A DNA stretch of 64,000 nt from an uncultured Lachnospiraceae bacterium (GCA_900550475.1 URSA01000003.1:62001-126000); one strand, 5' to 3'. Shown: positions 42,283-51,830, counted from the stretch's first letter. The notes: generated from the letters alone by a model not told the origin. Translations and numbers: made by a program.

Positions 42283-42915
42283 ATGAATAAAGATAAAATT
42301 TATCCACGTTCCAACGATGAACAGATTGTATATTTGAAAAATGTAATAAAGAATCCCAATATCGAAGTCGGTGATTATACCATCTATAACGACTTTGTAC
42401 ATAATCCGGCAGATTTTGAGAAGAACAATGTTCTGTATCATTATCCGATCAACGGGGACAAGTTAAAAATCGGGAAGTTTTGTTCTATTGCCTGCGGCGC
42501 AAAGTTTTTGTTTACCAGCGGCAATCATACGCTGCGTTCCCTGTCGACTTACACGTTTCCCATTTTTTACGAGGAGTGGGGGCTTGACACGAAGCATATC
42601 TGTGATGCATGGGACAACAAGGGAGATATCGTGGTCGGAAATGATGTATGGATCGGCTACGAGGCGGTCATTCTGTCAGGTGTGACCATCGGTGACGGTG
42701 CGATTATAGGCAGCCGTGCGGTGGTGACAAAAGATGTGCCGTCCTATACCATCGTGGGCGGTGTGCCGGCAAGAGCGATCCGCAAGCGCTTTGATGAGGA
42801 TACGATTGCAAAACTGAAAGCCCTTCAGTGGTGGGACTGGGACGAGGAAAAGATTTCCGGAAGCATTGCAGCGATACAGTCGGGGGACATTGATGCCTTG
42901 GAAAAGGTAAAGTAG
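42283..42915 (+). CDS. CatB-related xenobiotic O-acetyltransferase
   Basis: 210 residues from ATG 42283 with GGAG 4 nt ahead. A left-handed beta-helix of hexapeptide repeats (IGKFCSIACGAKFLF, IVVGNDVWIGYEAVILSGVT, IGDGAIIGSRAVV) with the active-site loop SGNHTLRSLSTYTFP, in which the His is catalytic in CatB/Vat enzymes. Members acetylate chloramphenicol or streptogramin A, but many chromosomal homologues have no proven resistance role. No other resistance genes flank it. Confidence 0.88.
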   Translation: MNKDKIYPRSNDEQIVYLKNVIKNPNIEVGDYTIYNDFVHNPADFEKNNVLYHYPINGDKLKIGKFCSIACGAKFLFTSGNHTLRSLSTYTFPIFYEEWGLDTKHICDAWDNKGDIVVGNDVWIGYEAVILSGVTIGDGAIIGSRAVVTKDVPSYTIVGGVPARAIRKRFDEDTIAKLKALQWWDWDEEKISGSIAAIQSGDIDALEKVK

Positions 42916-43052
42916 ATGGAATGACAGAGTCGCTTGGCTTAGACTGTCGCGAGCTTTCGCAGGTCTGGGATTATGCCGTGGGATATGCCTATGAGCAGTG
43001 AAAGGATCTGAAGGTTGTTCCGGTAAAAGCGATAAAATAGTTTATAAACAAC

Positions 43053-43096
43053 AAAAGGCAGATATGAGATCAGGAGGTCCCGTATCTGCCTTTTTT
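43053..43096 (+). terminator. Terminator
   Basis: AAAAGGCAGATA (43053-43064) and its perfect complement (43083-43094), followed by a T-run. Confidence 0.85.
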
Positions 43097-43193
43097 GTAA
43101 AATTCTTTTTACCCCCGCTTTACGATGCTGTGATAGAACTTGTATTTCCGATGAAATACACTTGCAATAAAAAGATGCTTAAGGTGGGAGAAA

Positions 43194-43968
43194 ATGGAAG
43201 ATGCTAAGAGAAAAGAATTTTGGAAGATTGTGCAGGAGGAGCTGATAACACCGGTCTATCAGCCCATTATTTCACTGCAGAACGGGGAGATCCTTGGTTA
43301 CGAAGCCCTGAGCCGGATTACGTTGAAGGACAGCGCGTTGAACCCGGAGGAGTTCTTTCATTTGGCTGACCGGGAGGACTGCCTTTGGAGAACGGAAGAA
43401 CTGTGCAGAAGGAAATCCCTGTGGGGAGCTGCGGGGAAGGCGGACGGCATAAAGCTCTTTTTAAATGTGGATCCGAACGTGATGAAGGATACGCAGTTCA
43501 GGGAGGGAGTGACCTGCCGTTATCTGCGGGAATACGGGACATGGACAATTTCAAAGCCTACAACGATGCCTATGGCTTCAGCAACGGGGACAGGATGATC
43601 ACAGGGCGCTCGCCGACAGTATGAGAGAGATCGGAGAAAAGGAGGCTTTTCTGGGACACATCGGAGGGGATGATTTTGTGATGATCACAAGGGACTGGGA
43701 TATCCGGCCGCTCTTGGAACAGGTTTCGTCGCGGTTTCAGGAGAAGATTGTGCTGTTATACAATGAGGAGGATTTAGAGCGGGGATATATCATTTCCAAG
43801 GACAGGCGCGGAGAGGTGGACAAGTTTCCCATTGTAACGCTGTCGGTGGCGGTGATCACAAATCAGAACCGGGACTTCAAGGGTCCGGATGATTTTTCGG
43901 AGAGCCTTGTGAGAGCAAAAAAAGGAAGCAAGGCAATCGCCGGAAACAGCTATGTCTTTTCGACTTGA
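43194..43968 (+). pseudogene. EAL-GGDEF protein with a large internal deletion and frameshifts
   Basis: Three frames in succession carry one protein. 43194-43530: EAL-domain N-terminus (VYQPIISLQNGEILGYEALS). Then, in a second frame, DMDNFKAYNDAYGFSNGDRM from the start of a GGDEF domain. Then in a third frame ALADSMREIGE and FLGHIGGDDFVMITRD to the stop at 43966. Most of the EAL domain and the linker are missing, and two frame changes separate the parts. The gene is dead. The ribosome binding site and start are intact, so a truncated EAL fragment could still be made. It shows that this lineage had another EAL-GGDEF enzyme. Confidence 0.8.
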
Positions 43969-44061
43969 ATCCCCGCTCTGGGTGCAGAATATCTGCCACA
44001 GCGGAATCCGTTGTAACGGATCGGAAAAACAAATTGCGAAATCTCCGCGTAGTCAGTATAA

Positions 44062-44895
44062 TTGACGGTAGAGGAATGCAGTCGGAAAAACAGGGAAGGA
44101 ATATCCGATACGGAAACGGGAACAACCGCAGCAGATCCGTTACCTACGGCGGAACCGGAACCGACAGAGGAACCCATGCAGAAAGAAGAGATTACGATGG
44201 ATCAGGTCGTGGCATGTTCTGACCGGAAACCGCTTTTGGCAAAAGACCTGATGATCTGGAACGGCTTACAGGAGAACGGGCTGACATCGGAGTCTTACAG
44301 ACAATACTATTATGATTTTGAGTATCAGGAAAACCCGTACAGACTGGAGTTTCGCAGTGATGCGGAGGATACCCTGCTGTTTGCCAGACTGGTGAACATG
44401 CAGACCATGTCAAGTATTGATACCCGCACGGGAAATATAGAGCATCTCATTGGAAATACCGTGTCAATGGAAGATTACCTGACCTGTGACCTGCAGGAAA
44501 GTGTCTCACCCGGGGAATATGATATTTTCTGCGGGCATTTTGACGGTGTGGATTTAAAAGAGAAAGAGGAGCTGTGCGGTTCTATTCTGATTTTGGATGG
44601 CAGCAGGGTAAAACCTGTAATTTCCGATGGGAAGATTGTGAAGATCAGCGAATATGACCAGAATGTCTACCATAAGGAGACAGAAGAGATATCCCATCCG
44701 TCGGTTCCGGCTATTCTTACCCTGATGGATGAAGAGGATGATAACGGAGTCACCACAGAATATTACAGCGTTTATTTTGCGGAAGAATCCTGTTATTACT
44801 GCTATAACATACGATTGCGGGCAGATCTGTTTTCCGAAGAGGAGGTATTGGAAATCGTAAATTCCGTGACATTTTCGGACAGGGCGTTCTATTAA
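44062..44895 (+). CDS. Hypothetical protein, probably 5'-truncated lipoprotein
   Basis: 277 residues from a TTG at 44062, with no good ribosome binding site or signal peptide. It starts in a Thr/Glu/Pro-rich spacer (TAEPEPTEEPMQKEE) that in related proteins follows a lipoprotein Cys. The body has no recognised domain; it is acidic and beta-rich. An ATG at 44176 (GAGG upstream) is an alternative start. I think the signal-peptide part has been lost in the neighbouring deletion event. Confidence 0.55.
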   Translation: MTVEECSRKNREGISDTETGTTAADPLPTAEPEPTEEPMQKEEITMDQVVACSDRKPLLAKDLMIWNGLQENGLTSESYRQYYYDFEYQENPYRLEFRSDAEDTLLFARLVNMQTMSSIDTRTGNIEHLIGNTVSMEDYLTCDLQESVSPGEYDIFCGHFDGVDLKEKEELCGSILILDGSRVKPVISDGKIVKISEYDQNVYHKETEEISHPSVPAILTLMDEEDDNGVTTEYYSVYFAEESCYYCYNIRLRADLFSEEEVLEIVNSVTFSDRAFY

Positions 44896-44919
44896 GGTAT
44901 CGGCTGCAATGGAGAAAAA

Positions 44920-45756
44920 ATGAAATACTTTGAATTGACGACAACGGCCCCGTTAAAATATGATATTTGCGGTAATCTGCGGGCTGCGGACGGCTTTCTG
45001 CACCACAAGCGCAGGATGGACAGGCATGTACTGATCGTGGTGTTAAAGGGAACGCTGTACCTTCTGGTGGAGGGGGAGCAGGTGGCGGTGACGCAGGGGC
45101 AGTATATTTTGCTGCAGGCAGGAGAAGAACATGAGGGGCTGAAACCGTCGGAGGGCGAATTGTCCTATCTCTGGGTGCATTTTTCGGCACAGACCGAGGG
45201 CGGGGAAGGCGCGCAGAGCGATCATTACCGCTTTCCGGCAACAGGGCAGCTTCCGGCGACGCAGAGGGTCACCACATTGTTTCGTCAGCTTCTGGATCTG
45301 TCAAGAACAATGGGCAGCAGTCAGGGAAGAATGTCGGACTATTGCTGCAGCCTGCTTCTGCTGGAGCTTACGATGGAGTGCGGCAGGGACGGCGGACAAA
45401 AGGAAGAGGACGGCATACAGCCGGTCATAAGGGAAGCCATGGATTATCTGGAGACGAACTGTCACAGGCAGTTGGAGACGGCAGCAGTCGCACAGCGCTT
45501 CCACTACAACCCGGAGTATTTCGGCTCCCTGTTTAAGAAACAGACGGGAATGACGCTTGCGCAGTACCTGAACAGGATGCGGATCGACACGGCGAAGCGG
45601 CTGCTGGAAAACCGGAATATCAGCATAAAGGAAGCCGCTTATTCCAGCGGCTTCCGGGATGAAAAGTATTTTATGAAGATGTTTAAACAGCAGGAGGGCA
45701 TGACGCCCCTTGCCTACCGTGAGGCGTTTACCGAGGCATATGTCAATCATGCCTGA
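44920..45756 (+). CDS. AraC-family transcriptional regulator
   Basis: 278 residues. N-terminal cupin ligand domain (about 20-100; LLVEGEQVAVTQGQYILLQA, GEEHEGLKPSEGEL) and two C-terminal HTH motifs (178-275; HYNPEYFGSLFKKQTGMTL, IKEAAYSSGFRDEKYFMKMF). This type senses sugars. Its 3' end overlaps the convergent GH127 gene by 10 bp; it is the natural candidate to control that gene. Confidence 0.9.
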   Translation: MKYFELTTTAPLKYDICGNLRAADGFLHHKRRMDRHVLIVVLKGTLYLLVEGEQVAVTQGQYILLQAGEEHEGLKPSEGELSYLWVHFSAQTEGGEGAQSDHYRFPATGQLPATQRVTTLFRQLLDLSRTMGSSQGRMSDYCCSLLLLELTMECGRDGGQKEEDGIQPVIREAMDYLETNCHRQLETAAVAQRFHYNPEYFGSLFKKQTGMTLAQYLNRMRIDTAKRLLENRNISIKEAAYSSGFRDEKYFMKMFKQQEGMTPLAYREAFTEAYVNHA

Positions 45757-47573
45757 TTTTCTTTTCTGGTAAAGTATACGGTGTAGGGCTCATCGGTGAT
45801 TTCATAGAGCGGTCGGAAAACAAAATTTTCCGGCTGCTTTTTTGTCAGGTAGGTATTCTGCTTCCAAGGGAACACGCTGTAGGTGTGTTCTGCCTGAGGA
45901 TACAGGATCTTTGCAGGATCATTGTCCGCAGCGCAAATGCCGCGGTCGGTTTCACACATACCCGCAAGCACGATGGGACCGTCCATGATGGCGGTTCGCT
46001 CCGGCTGATCAGGCAGGGACACGAAGCTGAGCGCGGGGGGCAGAAACAGGCTGATGACATCATCGGACCATACCTTGTCAATCTTTATGTAACCGTCGCA
46101 AAGCGCCGGGGCATTCAGAGGTTCTCCGTTGAGCAGGATCTGGACATCCCCGTCCACCCATTCTGGCAGCCTGAGGCAAAGTGCAAATGCCGTTTCCTGT
46201 GAGTGGATCTCCAGACGCAGCTGCCAGCGGGAGCTCTGACCCTGATCCTTTTCGTCAAAAAATGCCTGATCGTTATAGTATTTCATATCCGTGGTCTGCG
46301 TCAGGGCAATCTCCCTGCCGTCAAAGGAGAGCTTTGCAGAGGAGGGGATGTACTGGTTTACAAACAGGGTCTTGCGCTCGGCATCCTCCGCATAGATGAG
46401 GTCGGGGTACAGAGTCTGTGCCTGTACCATGGTTCCGTGGCAGCACCAGAAATCGTGGCGCTTTGTGCCCCATTTTTTTCTGCTTCCGGCACTCAGGGGC
46501 AGGAAGTAAGTGGGCATGCCCGTGTAGGCGTTCTGCTGTGCGAGAAAACCGTTATAAAGAGCGCGCTCAATGTAATCGGCATACTGCTTATCCCCGGTGA
46601 ATGCGTACAGATAGGAGGCAAGGCGCACCATATTGTAAACGGTACAAAATTCCTGATTGCGCTCCCCCATGTACTGTCCGGCATGGAAGGGCGGAATCCA
46701 GAACTCGCCGGAATTTGCGCCGCTTGTGCAGTAGTAGCCCCTGTCGGTCACGGCACATTTCCAGAATGCTTCCACAATCTGCCTGTAGCGGTCATCCTTC
46801 GTGATCTCGTACATCTTGGCAGCGCCCTGTGCAAAGGGAATGCTGGCATTTGCATGGCAGTTTGTCAGGGCGTCCTTGCCTGCCAGCAGTTTTTTGAACA
46901 GGCTGGGATTTCCGTAGCGCTCTGCCAGAGTCAGGTAGACGGAATCCTTGGTCGCCTCGTAGAGCGTTGCCCAGATTTCCAGCATACCGGCTTCCTCGCC
47001 GCTGTATACAGCGTGGGGATTGACCGTCTGCATTTTTTCGGTCCATTTGAGATACCAGCTGCTCAGGTTGCGGATGATCACGAGAGCCTGCTCGTTTCCG
47101 GCGTCCAGATAGGCGTAGGTAAGTCCCATGAGCAGCTTGTGCATTACATACTGGGGAGACCAGATGGGCAGATTTTTCTCAAGTCTGGTAAAATATTTTT
47201 CGGAGAAGGGGCCGACCCACTCACCGCCGTTTAATTCCTGACACATGGCAAGCTCGCGGATGATCTCGTCCAGCTTTGCCTTCAGGGCTGCGTCCTGCTC
47301 GGCTGCAATCAGGGAAGCAGCGGCACAGAGCCAGTGTCCCAGAAAGTGTCCGCGAAGCTGACAGGTGGGAGCCTCCCAACCCCAGTGCAGCTTTGCGGTT
47401 TCCGGCTTTTCTAACACCTGAAGTTCGGGCATTACCACGCCCGCCTCCAGATAGTAGCTCTGAAGCAGCTCCTGTGTTCCCAGTTCCAACAGATAATTTC
47501 TGTTTACAAGCATTCTGTCCCGGAACAGTCCCGGCAGCATGGTTACATTTTTTTTATCTAAATTCTGCAGCAT
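45747..47573 (-). CDS. Glycoside hydrolase family 127 beta-L-arabinofuranosidase-like protein
   Basis: 608 residues with no signal peptide, so intracellular. The GH127 pattern is clear: the N-terminal (alpha/alpha)6-barrel with LRGHFLGHWLCAAASL and WSPQYVMHKLLMGL, and the zinc/thiolate site DFWCCHGT whose Cys pair contains the nucleophile (Cys) of HypBA1-type enzymes, with Glu in NQEFCTVYN as acid/base. It would remove terminal beta-L-arabinofuranose residues from plant glycans. The family varies in specificity. GGAGG precedes the ATG. Convergent with an AraC regulator. Confidence 0.88.
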   Translation of the reverse strand: MLQNLDKKNVTMLPGLFRDRMLVNRNYLLELGTQELLQSYYLEAGVVMPELQVLEKPETAKLHWGWEAPTCQLRGHFLGHWLCAAASLIAAEQDAALKAKLDEIIRELAMCQELNGGEWVGPFSEKYFTRLEKNLPIWSPQYVMHKLLMGLTYAYLDAGNEQALVIIRNLSSWYLKWTEKMQTVNPHAVYSGEEAGMLEIWATLYEATKDSVYLTLAERYGNPSLFKKLLAGKDALTNCHANASIPFAQGAAKMYEITKDDRYRQIVEAFWKCAVTDRGYYCTSGANSGEFWIPPFHAGQYMGERNQEFCTVYNMVRLASYLYAFTGDKQYADYIERALYNGFLAQQNAYTGMPTYFLPLSAGSRKKWGTKRHDFWCCHGTMVQAQTLYPDLIYAEDAERKTLFVNQYIPSSAKLSFDGREIALTQTTDMKYYNDQAFFDEKDQGQSSRWQLRLEIHSQETAFALCLRLPEWVDGDVQILLNGEPLNAPALCDGYIKIDKVWSDDVISLFLPPALSFVSLPDQPERTAIMDGPIVLAGMCETDRGICAADNDPAKILYPQAEHTYSVFPWKQNTYLTKKQPENFVFRPLYEITDEPYTVYFTRKENQA

Positions 47574-47608
47574 GTTCGTTTCCTCCTTGCGGTTGGTTGT
47601 TTAAGAAA

Positions 47609-47645
47609 ATTATAACGGGAAAGCGCAGGTTTGTCGGTAGACAAA
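47609..47645 (-). promoter_or_regulatory. Possible promoter/operator of the GH127 gene
   Basis: On the minus strand TATAAT (47609-47614) lies about 35 bp upstream of the start codon, with a weak CCGACA as -35. A palindrome TTTGTC-GGTA-GACAAA (47630-47645) covers the -35 region and may be bound by the AraC protein. Confidence 0.4.
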
Positions 47646-47681
47646 ATCCGAGATTTGGTGTATTTTGATGGAAAAATGGGC

Positions 47682-47710
47682 TTGAATTACACCGGAAATA
47701 AGTGTAAAAT
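47682..47710 (+). promoter_or_regulatory. Promoter of hisS-aspS
   Basis: TTGAAT (47682-47687) and TAAAAT (47705-47710), 17-bp spacer, 41 bp before hisS. I looked for a T-box leader and found none: the gap is too short and the AGGGTGG core is absent. Confidence 0.6.
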
Positions 47711-47750
47711 CTAAGGATAATTAAGTAGCTTTTGCGGAAATGAGGGAAAA

Positions 47751-49010
47751 ATGGCATTAAATAAGAAACCGGTGACCGGTATGAAGGATATCCTGCCTGC
47801 GGAAATGCAGATCAGGGATTATGTAATCAGCGTGATCAAGGACACCTACGGAAAGTATGGATTTACTTCCATAGAGACTCCCTGTGTGGAGAATATCGCC
47901 AATCTGAGCAGCAAACAGGGCGGAGAAAATGAAAAGCTGATCTTCAAGATTTTAAAGAGGGGCGAGAAGCTCAATCTGGAGACGGCGCAGACGGAGGCGG
48001 ATCTGGTGGACGGCGGTCTGCGGTATGATCTGACGGTGCCGCTTGTACGGTTTTACTCCAACAATGCGGCGAATCTGCCGACGCCCTTCAAGGCGCTGCA
48101 GATGGGAAATGTCTGGAGGGCGGACAGACCACAGAGAGGAAGATACCGCCAGTTTATGCAGTGCGATATTGATATTTTGGGAGAGGCTTCCAATCTGGCG
48201 GAGATCGAGCTGATTCTGGCAACCACGACCACCCTCACAAGACTTGAGTTTTCCGGCTTCAGGATCCGCATCAATGACAGGCGGATCCTGAAGGCGATGG
48301 CGGCATATGCAGGATTTGACGAGGCAGATTACGACAATGTGTTCATTATTCTGGACAAGATGGACAAGATCGGTCTGGACGGCGTGAGAGCGGAGCTTGT
48401 GGAGGCAGGATATGGTGAGGCGGTCTGCGCCAAATATCTGGAGCTCTTTACAAAGGTGGAAGAGGCCGAGAACGGCCCGGCTTACCTCAGAGACGCGCTG
48501 GAGGGCTATCTGGACGCAGCAGTTATGGATTCCTTTACCGAGATCATCGAGAGCGTATGTGCCACAAAGGCGGACAGCTTTGAGCTGGTGTTTGACCCGA
48601 CGCTGGTGCGCGGTATGAGCTATTATACCGGAACCATTTTTGAGATCGCAATGCCGGAGTTCGGCGGCAGCTGCGGAGGCGGCGGCAGATACGACAAGAT
48701 GGTCGGAAGATTTACCGGCAATGATGTTCCTGCATGCGGATTTTCCATCGGCTTTGAGAGAATCGTTCTTCTGCTTATGGAGCGCGGTTTTAAAGTGCCT
48801 GCGCAGCCCGAAAAAACCGCATACCTCATTGAAAAGGGTGTGGCGGGCAGGGAGTTGTGCGATGTGATCGCACAGGCGCAGACGGAGCGCGAGAACGGCA
48901 GGCAGATTCTGGTCGCAAGAATGAACAAGAACAAGAAGTTCCAGAAGGAACAGCTTACGGCAGAGGGCTATACGGAGTTTAAGGAGTTTTACAAGAATCC
49001 GTTAAAATAA
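47751..49010 (+). CDS. hisS: Histidine-tRNA ligase
   Basis: 419 residues, typical length. Class II synthetase: motif 1 region near PVTGMKDILPAEMQIR, motif 2 RYDLTVPLVRF and QMGNVWRADRPQRGRYR, histidine-specific LVFDPTLVRGMSYYTGTIFE, motif 3 GFSIGFERIVLLL. The C-terminal anticodon-binding domain is present. Charges tRNA-His. 27 bp upstream of aspS, the usual pairing in Firmicutes. Confidence 0.97.
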   Translation: MALNKKPVTGMKDILPAEMQIRDYVISVIKDTYGKYGFTSIETPCVENIANLSSKQGGENEKLIFKILKRGEKLNLETAQTEADLVDGGLRYDLTVPLVRFYSNNAANLPTPFKALQMGNVWRADRPQRGRYRQFMQCDIDILGEASNLAEIELILATTTTLTRLEFSGFRIRINDRRILKAMAAYAGFDEADYDNVFIILDKMDKIGLDGVRAELVEAGYGEAVCAKYLELFTKVEEAENGPAYLRDALEGYLDAAVMDSFTEIIESVCATKADSFELVFDPTLVRGMSYYTGTIFEIAMPEFGGSCGGGGRYDKMVGRFTGNDVPACGFSIGFERIVLLLMERGFKVPAQPEKTAYLIEKGVAGRELCDVIAQAQTERENGRQILVARMNKNKKFQKEQLTAEGYTEFKEFYKNPLK

Positions 49011-49037
49011 ACCATTGAAAAATAGAGGAGAACAGTT

Positions 49038-50834
49038 ATGGCAGAATCAATGAAGGGCTTAAAGCGCACACATCGCTGCGGCGAGCTTTCAGCGGCAAAT
49101 ATCGGCGAGACCGTCACCGTTATGGGATGGGTGCAGAAACAGAGAAATAAAGGCGGTATCATCTTTGTTGACTTGAGAGACCGGGCAGGAATCCTGCAGG
49201 TTATTTTTGAGGAGAGTGACTGCGGCGAGGAGAATTTTGCAAAGGCGGAAAAGCTCCGCAGCGAGTTCGTTGTGGCAGTGGTGGGACGCGTGGAGAAGCG
49301 CGCTGCGGCTGCAAACGAAAATCTCTCGACCGGAGAGATTGAGGTGCGCGCAGAGCAGGTGAGGATCCTGTCTGAGGCGGAGACCCCTCCCTTCCCCATT
49401 GAAGCGGAGACCAAAACCAAAGAAGAGCTGCGCTTAAAGTACAGATATCTTGATCTGCGCAGACCGAATCTGCAAAAGAACCTGATGCTCAGAAGCAGGA
49501 TCACGACCACGATCAGAAGTCATCTGACCGGAGAGGGCTTCCTTGAGATCGAGACGCCCATGCTGACCAAGTCGACGCCGGAGGGAGCAAGAGATTATCT
49601 GGTTCCCAGCCGTGTGCATCCGGGCAGCTTCTACGCGCTGCCCCAGTCACCCCAGATTTTCAAACAGCTTCTGATGTGCTCCGGCTATGACCGTTACTTC
49701 CAGATCGCCAGATGCTTCCGCGACGAGGATCTGAGAGCGGACAGACAGCCCGAGTTTACGCAGGTGGACATGGAGCTTTCCTTTGTGGATGTGGATGATG
49801 TGATCGACGCTACGGAGCGCATGGTGGCAAAAGTCTGCAAGGAAGCTATCGGTCTTGATGTGGAACTGCCGATCAAGCGCATGACCTGGCAGGAGGCAAT
49901 GGATCGTTTCGGTTCCGATAAGCCGGATACCCGTTTCGGCATGGAGCTTACGGATGTTTCTTCCGTGGTGGCAGACTGCGGATTCGGCGTGTTTACGTCG
50001 GCATTACAGAACGGCGGCTCCGTTCGCGGCATCAATGTAAAGGGCGAAGCGGAAATGCCCCGCAAGAAGATCGACGCGCTGGTGGAATTTGCAAAGGGAT
50101 ACGGCGCGAAGGGATTGGCGTATCTTTCTGTACAGCCGGACGGAACCTACAAATCCTCCTTTGCAAAGTTTATGACAGAAGAGGAGCTGCATGCGCTTGT
50201 AGCTGCCATGGGCGGAGAAAAGGGAGATCTGCTCCTGTTCGCGGCAGACAAGAACAAGATTGTATACAACGTGCTGGGCGCCCTTCGTATCGAGGTGGCA
50301 AAGCAGCTTGATCTGATTGACAATAACAAATTCAATTTCCTGTGGGTTACGGAGTTCCCGCTGCTTGAGTGGAGTGATGAAGAGAACCGTTTTGTTGCCA
50401 TGCACCATCCGTTTACCATGCCCATGGACGAGGATCTTTCCATGCTGGACACCGATCCGGGCAAGGTTCGTGCGAAGGCTTATGATATCGTGTTAAATGG
50501 TGTTGAGCTTGGCGGCGGCAGCGTAAGAATCTTCCAGCCGGAGGTGCAGGAGAAGATGTTTGAGGTGCTGGGCTTCACCAAGGAAGCAGCCTACGACAGA
50601 TTCGGCTTCCTTATCAATGCTTTCAAGTACGGCGTTCCGCCTCACGCAGGTCTTGCAATCGGTCTGGATCGTTTTGTCATGCTGCTTGTGAAGGCTGACA
50701 GTATCCGTGAGGTGATTGCGTTCCCGAAGGTAAAGGATGCTTCCTGTCTGATGACGGAGGCGCCGAACGTGGTTGACGAAGCGCAGCTTAAGGAGTTGCA
50801 GATCGCGTTGGATCTGCAGGAAGATAAAGAGTAA
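49038..50834 (+). CDS. aspS: Aspartate-tRNA ligase
   Basis: 598 residues, the bacterial type with a GAD insertion. N-terminal OB-fold (VTVMGWVQKQRNKGGIIFVD), motif 2 (ARCFRDEDLRADRQPEFTQV), GAD domain at about 290-400, motif 3 (PHAGLAIGLDRFVMLL). Charges tRNA-Asp (possibly tRNA-Asn too). Ribosome binding site GAGGAG. Followed 3 bp later by a phosphopantetheinyl transferase, so the three genes from hisS form an operon. Confidence 0.97.
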   Translation: MAESMKGLKRTHRCGELSAANIGETVTVMGWVQKQRNKGGIIFVDLRDRAGILQVIFEESDCGEENFAKAEKLRSEFVVAVVGRVEKRAAAANENLSTGEIEVRAEQVRILSEAETPPFPIEAETKTKEELRLKYRYLDLRRPNLQKNLMLRSRITTTIRSHLTGEGFLEIETPMLTKSTPEGARDYLVPSRVHPGSFYALPQSPQIFKQLLMCSGYDRYFQIARCFRDEDLRADRQPEFTQVDMELSFVDVDDVIDATERMVAKVCKEAIGLDVELPIKRMTWQEAMDRFGSDKPDTRFGMELTDVSSVVADCGFGVFTSALQNGGSVRGINVKGEAEMPRKKIDALVEFAKGYGAKGLAYLSVQPDGTYKSSFAKFMTEEELHALVAAMGGEKGDLLLFAADKNKIVYNVLGALRIEVAKQLDLIDNNKFNFLWVTEFPLLEWSDEENRFVAMHHPFTMPMDEDLSMLDTDPGKVRAKAYDIVLNGVELGGGSVRIFQPEVQEKMFEVLGFTKEAAYDRFGFLINAFKYGVPPHAGLAIGLDRFVMLLVKADSIREVIAFPKVKDASCLMTEAPNVVDEAQLKELQIALDLQEDKE

Positions 50835-50837
50835 TCC

Positions 50838-51569
50838 ATGCAGAGAATTTATGTAATGAATGTTATGCCTCTTCTCGATATTTCCATGCGGGAAGAGGCA
50901 TTGGATTTTATGGAAGAAGAAAGAAGACGGCATCTGTCCGCACTGAAAACGGAACACTCCAAGGCACAGAGCGTGGGCGCAGGGCTGCTCCTCGCCTATG
51001 CGGTAAACATGGCGGGGGAGCCGTTAGCGGATGATCCTGCAATGAGTGATTTTACGGCGGGTGAAAGAGAGTTGATGATATTTGAGGATTCTTCCTACGA
51101 GGAGGTGTCACTGTCTGATGTCCTTTCCGCACTGAAAAGCGCCGTCCCTCAACGCCGGAACAACTTTAAAATAGAAAGAACCTCCACAGGAAAACCGTAT
51201 TTTTCTAACTGCGACCATCGGTATTTCAACTTGTCCCATTCCGGCGAATACGCCGCATGTGTGCTGGCGGATCATGAAGTGGGTGTGGATATTCAAAAGG
51301 TGCAGGGGGCTGCGGCGGTACGGCGCATAGCCCCGCGCATACTTCATACAGGGGAGGCGGCGTACCGGGAAGAGGAGCGTATGCTTTATCGCATCTGGAC
51401 AATCAAGGAGGCTTACGTCAAGGCTACGGGGGAGGGAATCCGCCGGGATTTCCGAGAGATCCGCGTGGATTTTGAGAAGGGAACGGTAGAGGACATGCCG
51501 TTCACGCTGTGGGAATCCGTTCCGGGCTATATGCTGGCAGTGTGCCATGCATCCTCCCCATCCGATTAA
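50838..51569 (+). CDS. 4'-phosphopantetheinyl transferase superfamily protein (Sfp type)
   Basis: 243 residues. Signature: NLSHSGEYAACVLADHEVGVDI (Mg-binding Asp of GVDI) and WTIKEAYVKATGEGI (WxxKEAxxK). Both catalytic elements are intact. It transfers the phosphopantetheine arm from CoA to carrier proteins of polyketide, nonribosomal-peptide or fatty-acid synthesis. No such cluster lies in this window. Located 3 bp after aspS. Confidence 0.88.
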   Translation: MQRIYVMNVMPLLDISMREEALDFMEEERRRHLSALKTEHSKAQSVGAGLLLAYAVNMAGEPLADDPAMSDFTAGERELMIFEDSSYEEVSLSDVLSALKSAVPQRRNNFKIERTSTGKPYFSNCDHRYFNLSHSGEYAACVLADHEVGVDIQKVQGAAAVRRIAPRILHTGEAAYREEERMLYRIWTIKEAYVKATGEGIRRDFREIRVDFEKGTVEDMPFTLWESVPGYMLAVCHASSPSD

Positions 51570-51601
51570 GAATTGTTGCGCAGGGGTAAAGATATGAGCG
51601 C

Positions 51602-51830
51602 GGGTACAGGAGAAGGAAAAGTGCGATCTGTACCCGATCTGAGCAGGAAATCGGATGGAAACCGGGTACAGGAGAAGAAAAATGGCGATCTGTACCCGAT
51701 CTGAGCGGGAAATCGGACGCAAACCGGGTACAGGAGAAGAAAAATGGCGATCTGTACCCGGTCTGAGCGGGAAATCGGACGCAAACCGGGTACAGGAAAG
51801 CAAAAAAGTTCATCTGTACCCTTGCAAGGC
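51602..51830 (+). repeat. Tandem array of a 62-bp hairpin-containing repeat
   Basis: Three full copies start at 51602, 51664 and 51726 and a partial, diverged copy at 51788, at exactly 62-bp spacing. Each contains GGGTACAG and, 18 bp later, CTGTACCC, an 8-bp inverted repeat, then a shorter GAT-CTGAGC-GGGAAATC-type tail. Copies differ at few positions. The period is not a multiple of three, so it is not coding; antisense ORFs across it are spurious. It fills the gap between the phosphopantetheinyl transferase and the amidase. Confidence 0.9.

Noticed and set aside
42921..43001. 26-codon ORF after the CatB-like gene (ATGACAGAGTCG start)
   Set aside because: It has no ribosome binding site, is too short to judge and has no recognisable family; probably a gene-end scar.
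47574..47750. Possible T-box leader of hisS
   Set aside because: The gap to the divergent GH127 gene is only 177 bp, and no AGGGTGG core or specifier stem-loop was found.
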